Below, piece by piece: positions 59,406 to 64,000 of a stretch of DNA of 64,000 nucleotides. The translations under genes and the position numbers were made by a program. The notes beneath the pieces are model-generated. The model did no database searches and had not been told where the DNA came from. It saw only the letters and a program-made list of their open reading frames with translations. Positions within the stretch are counted from its first letter, which is position 1. The number at the start of each line of letters is the position of its first letter. This stretch comes from Neorhizobium populisoli (lineage in GTDB: Bacteria; Pseudomonadota; Alphaproteobacteria; Rhizobiales; Rhizobiaceae), in NCBI RefSeq assembly GCF_019430945.1, contig NZ_JAHYCB010000003.1, forward strand, positions 248,001 through 312,000, given 5' to 3'.

Positions 59406-60401
59406 TCAGGCGACGCCGACGCGCAGCAAATCGTGGAAATGCACAATGCCAACCGGACGTCTCGTCTCATCTATGACGAGAAGAGCCGCAATGCTGTGTT
59501 TGTTAAGGATCGCCATCGCAGCGGTCGCCAGGGTATCTTTACCGACGGTCTTCGGATTGCGGGTCATCACATCGTCGACCAGCGTCTGACGAAGATCGAG
59601 ATCAAGATGTCGCGAGATATCGCCATCGGTAATCACGCCGCACAGGCAGCCGTCATCATCGAGAACACCCACGCAGCCGAACCGCTTGCGCGACAGCTCG
59701 TCGATCGCGTCCGGCATCAGCGCGCCCTTGTTCACAAGAGGCATACGCTCGCCACCATGCATCAGGTCGCTCACATGGCTCAGCATAGCACCCAGCTTGC
59801 CGCCCGGATGATAGACACGGAAATCGGTTGCAGAAAAACCGCGCGCTTCCAGCAATGCCACTGCGAGCGCATCACCTACGGCGAGCTGCATCAGTGTCGA
59901 TGTCGTCGGCGCAAGGCCATGCGGGCAGGCTTCCTGCTCTTTCGGGAGAAGCAATACGATATCTGCGGAACGCGCCAACGTGGAAGCGGCTCCCGAGGTA
60001 AGGGCAACCAGCGGAATGGAAAAACGTCGCGTGAAGGAAAGGATACCCTGCAGCTCCGCCGTCTCGCCGCCCCAGGAGAGTGCGAGCACCACGTCGCCGC
60101 TGGCAATCATGCCAAGATCGCCGTGATTAGCCTCAACGGGATGCACGAAGAATGCCGGAGTGCCGGTGGACGCAAGGCTTGCGGCTATCTTCCTGCCGAT
60201 ATGTCCGCTCTTGCCGACACCTGTGACCACAACCCGACCATCAATGCGGCCGATGATTTCAGCCGCATTACGGAATGCCTCGCCGAGGCCATTCTGAAGC
60301 GCTATCTCAAGCGCATTAAGCCCCTGCTTCCCAAAGGCAATTGTCCGCAGAGCGGAATCGACAACGTCATGTTCGACGAGTTGCAAAGCTCTCTTGATCA
60401 T
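59406..60401 (-). CDS. Arabinose-5-phosphate isomerase (KpsF/GutQ type)
   Basis: A 331-residue SIS-CBS protein that converts ribulose-5-phosphate to arabinose-5-phosphate for Kdo synthesis, hence lipopolysaccharide or capsule. The SIS domain has VVVTGVGKSGHIGRKIAASL, then FVHPVEANHGDLGMI, SWGGETAEL and ALTSGAASTLARSADIVLLL. Two CBS modules lie in the C-terminal part: MPLVNKGALMPDAIDELSRK and VDDVMTRNPKTVGKDTLATA. It converges with the NfeD gene. Confidence 0.92.
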   Translation of the reverse strand: MIKRALQLVEHDVVDSALRTIAFGKQGLNALEIALQNGLGEAFRNAAEIIGRIDGRVVVTGVGKSGHIGRKIAASLASTGTPAFFVHPVEANHGDLGMIASGDVVLALSWGGETAELQGILSFTRRFSIPLVALTSGAASTLARSADIVLLLPKEQEACPHGLAPTTSTLMQLAVGDALAVALLEARGFSATDFRVYHPGGKLGAMLSHVSDLMHGGERMPLVNKGALMPDAIDELSRKRFGCVGVLDDDGCLCGVITDGDISRHLDLDLRQTLVDDVMTRNPKTVGKDTLATAAMAILNKHSIAALLVIDETRRPVGIVHFHDLLRVGVA

Positions 60402-60426
60402 GCCGAATGGATTAATCCTTTTTAAA

Positions 60427-60824
60427 TGCCAAGTCTACGGGTTTATCGCACCGCACAGAACTTGCATTAGAGTTCCCGCACAGAAACCAAGCGTTGTTAT
60501 GGTCAGAGCAACACTTGTTGCGCCAAAACAAAGGTTAGCGCCGGCAAAGGATGCTGACCTGTCCGAAACCTTGGACATCCTTGCTGCGCCAGCACAATAA
60601 ACAGGAGCGGAGGCCCCCGACAAAAGCGCGCATAAGGAACGCAAGGCGAGCGAAAATCACCCAGGCTTCCACTCGCACTCAAGGCGGCGCCGAACCGCAC
60701 CACCACAGTGGAAGGGTGTCGGAAGTTGCAGAAAAAATTTACCGGTCATTAACCATCACCGCCACTTATCCTGGCGGCCAGCAAGCGCATGAAGCGTTGA
60801 TTCTTAAAGATATTCGAGAAATCA
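60427..60824. other. Flagellin upstream region, about 400 bp
   Basis: No gene supported. It carries imperfect direct repeats CTTGTTGCGCCAAAACAA (60514-60531) and CTTGCTGCGCCAGCACAA (60580-60597), 15 of 18 identical and 66 bp apart, plus an inverted repeat GCAAC-actt-GTTGC. A CCGCCA/TGGCGG hairpin lies near 60760. The repeats may bind a flagellar regulator. Confidence 0.4.
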
Positions 60825-62090
60825 ATGACCAGCATCCTTACCAACTCAGCCGCCGTTTCCGCGCTTCAAACACTCCGGTCGATCAGCACTCAAATGCTGC
60901 ACACACAACAGCAGGTTTCGACGGGCATGCGGGTCGGCGAAGCGTCGGACAATGCCGCATATTGGTCCATCGCGACGACCATGCGCTCGGACAACGGGGC
61001 ACTGGCAGCGGTACAGGATGCGCTGGGGCTGGGTGCAGCTCAGGTCGACACTGCATATACAGCCATGGAATCGGCAATCGATGTCGTCCAGGAAATCAAG
61101 AACAAGCTGGTCGCAGCGACGGAGCCAGGTGTAGACAAATCAAAAGTCCAAGAAGAAATCACCCAACTCCAAGACCAGCTTAAGAACATCGCGGCCTCCG
61201 CCTCGTTCTCCGGCGAAAACTGGCTGCAAGCCGACCTGAGCGGAAAATACGATGCCGTGAAAGGCATCAACTACGCTTCGGATGACATCGCAAAACGGGT
61301 CGTCGGCAACTTCACGCGCGACGCCGATGGCAATGTCTCGATCCGCACGATCGATGTCACGCTCAACGAAACCAATGTCCTTTATGACCTTTCGGGCGGC
61401 GATGCCGGCATCCTCGACACCGGCCCACCCAATGGTGTGCGCAAGGTTAAAGATACAAACGGTATCGAGCGCTGGTCGCGTATCGATACGGTCAACTTCT
61501 ATTCCAAGAACGTTGAATGGCGGGAGCTTGAGCCAGGAATTTGGCAGCAGGCCTCCACTGACGGCGTATTTTACGACGGCACCAGGGGCACCTATGTGAT
61601 GGAGATGGGTGGAGCCTATCTCTTCACAATATTCTCGACGACATCGAATGAATTCGAGATCAATACCAATTCATTTGTTCCCCTCAATGGTACAATCGCT
61701 TTGGCGAAAGGCATCTCTGTCTCGGAATTGGATATTACCAAGCTCGACGACTACAAAGGTTACTTCAGCCCCAATTCGATCGGCCTTGGCGACTTTGCCA
61801 CCGACAAGCAGGTCATGGAGAACTTGATCTATTTTACGGATGGTCAGCTGGAGAAGATGATCTCGGCTGCTTCCAGGCTCGGGTCGATGTCGATGCGCAT
61901 CGAGCTGCAGGATAACTTCGTTTCCAAACTGTCGAATTCGTTCACCAGCGGCGTCGGCCGGCTGGTTGATGCCGATATGAACGAAGCGTCTACCCGTCTG
62001 AAGGCTCTTCAAACACAGCAACAACTGGCGACGCAGTCGCTGACAATCGCCAATAGCGACTCCCAGAACATTCTGACACTCTTCCGTTGA
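60825..62090 (+). CDS. Flagellin
   Basis: A 421-residue flagellin of the rhizobial type. The N-terminus MTSILTNSAAVSALQTLRSI and the D0/D1 helix STGMRVGEASDNAAYWSIAT contain the conserved flagellin residues; the C-terminus DADMNEASTRLKALQTQQQL and LTIANSDSQNILTLFR complete the coiled-coil pair. The middle (about 140-300) is a variable beta domain with a YDLSGGDAG and Tyr/Trp-rich stretch. It is isolated from other flagellar genes, as in orphan flagellin genes of Rhizobium. Confidence 0.92.
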   Translation: MTSILTNSAAVSALQTLRSISTQMLHTQQQVSTGMRVGEASDNAAYWSIATTMRSDNGALAAVQDALGLGAAQVDTAYTAMESAIDVVQEIKNKLVAATEPGVDKSKVQEEITQLQDQLKNIAASASFSGENWLQADLSGKYDAVKGINYASDDIAKRVVGNFTRDADGNVSIRTIDVTLNETNVLYDLSGGDAGILDTGPPNGVRKVKDTNGIERWSRIDTVNFYSKNVEWRELEPGIWQQASTDGVFYDGTRGTYVMEMGGAYLFTIFSTTSNEFEINTNSFVPLNGTIALAKGISVSELDITKLDDYKGYFSPNSIGLGDFATDKQVMENLIYFTDGQLEKMISAASRLGSMSMRIELQDNFVSKLSNSFTSGVGRLVDADMNEASTRLKALQTQQQLATQSLTIANSDSQNILTLFR

Positions 62091-62285
62091 TCGCTCTTTC
62101 GCCGCGAGCATCGGGATTTTCACAATCCGTTAACCATAAATTTGCTTTTTCCTTAGATAGTTTAAGAAAGCACTCATGCGCGAAGAAACGCATTAAAAAA
62201 CATACACTTACCCGCAAATCAGCAGTGTATGTCGATAATGCAGAATTTTCCGCTGGGCAGATAATTCCGATCGCGGACCGCATTG

Positions 62286-63827
62286 ATGACGATGAGAACA
62301 GCAAAAGGCAGAACGCGCGCGCGGCAGAAGGCTGCGCTTGCACTGTTGCTGGCCTGCTCAGCGCTCACCTCTCCTGTTTCGGCGCAAACACAATCGAACC
62401 GTACGGTATTTCCAGCACAAGGCAGCGCCCTTCCCTCCGCGGCGGATGCGACAGCCGTTGGCACGAGCAGCGCACTTCGCGGCACCACGACATCTCAGAC
62501 CCGCACAGGCCAGCAGGCGGCAACAGACGCCAGCAATTCCCAAGCCCAACCCGATGCGACAGTCGCCACCGGCACCATTCCAGCCAATGGCAACCAGGAC
62601 GCCGATGTCGAACCGCCGTATGCGGACGATCTCAACCAGCCCACCGAGCAGGATCTGGATCCCGGCACCACGCCGGTTCAGTCCCAGGAATTGCCGCGCG
62701 AGCCTGGCGATCCGACCGGCATCCGCGTCGGCAGTTTTCTGCTGCGCCCGTCTATCAGCCAGGGCATCGATACGGAAATCACCCGCTCCAACAGTGCCAA
62801 GACCCGACGCGACTATCTCTCGACCGGCATTCGCGGCACGCTTTCCTCCGACTGGTCGCGCCATTCGCTGACCGTCACCGGTGAAGGCACGTTTGAACGC
62901 AATATCAGCGGCGGCCAGCAGGGCGAGCGTCCGGAGGCGAATATCAACGCCGATCTGCGGCTCGACCTTTCCAACGATACGATCGCTCATATCACCGGCG
63001 GCTACAGCTTCACCCGCGAAGACGATTACGATCCGAACGCAGTCGGCGGCGCGGCAACACAGTCCGGCTTGCATCAGTTCACCACAGGTTCGTCGATCGA
63101 GCGCGATTTCGGCAAGGTCCGCGGCCTGGCGGCACTCAACCTGAGGCGATCGGACTATACGGATGCGAAACTGTCCGACGGCTCGACACTGAGCATGAAG
63201 GACCGCAACAATACCGGCATCGACGGAAGGCTTCGCCTCGGTTACGAACTCTCGCCGGCAATCATACCCTTCCTGGAAGTTGGAACGGGCCACACATTCT
63301 ATGACCGCCGTCGCGATTTCTCGGGCTATCAGCGCTCATCGCAGAGCTACGCGGCAAGGACCGGCGTGCAGTTCGACCTTGGTGAAAAACTGCGAGGCGA
63401 GGTCGGCACAGGTTACGAGGTGGTCGATTATCAGGACAGCCGCCTGAAATCGATCGGCGCCGTGACCTTCAACGGCAATGCCACCTGGTCTCCAAAACGC
63501 GGCACGGATGTCGATCTCGGCCTGCGCACCACCGTGCAGGATTCGACGACACCCCGCCAGAGCGGCTGGGTGGAATACCAGCTCACGGCCGCCGTGGCGC
63601 ATGAACTGCGCGACAATCTCGTCGCCCGCCTGACCAGCACCGCCACGCTGCGCGATTTTCCGAGCGGTATGAGCGACGAAACCGTCTGGGTCGGCGGCGC
63701 CGAGCTCAGCTGGGCGATCAACCGCTATCTCGATCTGACCGGCAACGTGGAATATGAGCGCTCCAGCGGCGGCGGCTCCAATGACCGCATCGTCCGCGCC
63801 GGTGTCGGCCTGACGTTGAAGCGATAG
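62286..63827 (+). CDS. Outer membrane beta-barrel protein
   Basis: From the ATG at 62286 a basic n-region (MTMRTAKGRTRARQKAALAL) leads into a signal peptide ending at VSAQ. A Thr/Ser/Gln/Pro-rich linker of about 90 residues follows, then a barrel region from about 150 with alternating aromatic and glycine residues (DRRRDFSGYQRSSQSYAART) and a last strand VRAGVGLTLKR. It fits the outer membrane beta-barrel family (BBP2-like) linked to exopolysaccharide or glycan export in rhizobia. Confidence 0.8.
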   Translation: MTMRTAKGRTRARQKAALALLLACSALTSPVSAQTQSNRTVFPAQGSALPSAADATAVGTSSALRGTTTSQTRTGQQAATDASNSQAQPDATVATGTIPANGNQDADVEPPYADDLNQPTEQDLDPGTTPVQSQELPREPGDPTGIRVGSFLLRPSISQGIDTEITRSNSAKTRRDYLSTGIRGTLSSDWSRHSLTVTGEGTFERNISGGQQGERPEANINADLRLDLSNDTIAHITGGYSFTREDDYDPNAVGGAATQSGLHQFTTGSSIERDFGKVRGLAALNLRRSDYTDAKLSDGSTLSMKDRNNTGIDGRLRLGYELSPAIIPFLEVGTGHTFYDRRRDFSGYQRSSQSYAARTGVQFDLGEKLRGEVGTGYEVVDYQDSRLKSIGAVTFNGNATWSPKRGTDVDLGLRTTVQDSTTPRQSGWVEYQLTAAVAHELRDNLVARLTSTATLRDFPSGMSDETVWVGGAELSWAINRYLDLTGNVEYERSSGGGSNDRIVRAGVGLTLKR

Positions 63828-64000
63828 ACCCCAGCTCGAAATAATTGCGCGAAAAGTAGGCCTGACACAGGTCCAGCGTGCCGCAACCAGGGAATAGTTT
63901 TGGAGATTATTACCGGCTCGGCAGCAGGAGGGTCACAGGCCTTCGGAAATCCTTGACTGCCTCAGAATGTATGGCCGCCATTCGGTTTCGCCGATAACCA
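63828..64000. other. 3' flank, no feature seen
   Basis: The last 170 bp hold no gene that I can support and no clear terminator stem. Confidence 0.3.

Overview
The window is a piece of an alphaproteobacterial chromosome, most likely Rhizobiaceae (Rhizobium/Agrobacterium type). The evidence is the host genes: homospermidine synthase, a Brucella-type Omp10 lipoprotein, an orphan rhizobial flagellin, DUF882 and DUF3445 proteins, an SPFH/NfeD pair, and a GC-rich codon style. A complete-looking prophage of about 38.1 kb with visibly lower GC sits in the left two thirds.

Layout. 1-2732: host genes, including a partial gene at the left edge and a DUF882/M15-like secreted protein. 2885-40978: the prophage. 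It begins with a large serine integrase. A leftward late block follows (read from 22.7 kb down to 4.8 kb): TerL, portal, scaffold, SU10-type major capsid protein, head-tail adaptor, P22 gp10-like tail hub, ejection-type proteins, a virion M15-like peptidase and a tail fibre. This is a short-tailed phage with a P22/SU10-like head. The accessory half (22.8-40.9 kb) holds many small genes on both strands: a T7-type endonuclease I in a tightly coupled operon, a SieB-like superinfection-exclusion protein, an Abi-like membrane protein, a second small serine recombinase, and rhizobial DUF982, DUF6894, Rmf/CrpP-like and DUF2958 genes. I recognise no cI-type repressor, replicase, endolysin or holin. 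The two prophage ends share a 15/16-bp match, and joining them gives a dyad-symmetric attP centred on a TT dinucleotide.

41034-64000: host chromosome again. In order: a sigma-54 response regulator, an M3 peptidase, rhizobial palindromic repeats, pabB with a class IV aminotransferase/lyase, DUF3445, homospermidine synthase, omp10, a 5'-nucleotidase with LysM, and ferrochelatase. Next comes a compact cassette (54.7-57.8 kb) of an XRE regulator, two RhiA-like proteins and a trypsin-like protease. The rest is SPFH plus NfeD, arabinose-5-phosphate isomerase (KpsF), a flagellin and an outer-membrane beta-barrel protein.

The most interesting items are the reconstructed attachment site, the RhiA/protease cassette with an operator-like palindrome over its -10 element, the 16-19 bp repeats inside one early phage gene together with the hairpin that would bury its ribosome binding site, the multi-branched hairpins in the gene-free stretch at 25.5-26.1 kb, and the two candidate exclusion proteins. 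All family assignments come from reading motifs and from memory; no database search was run.
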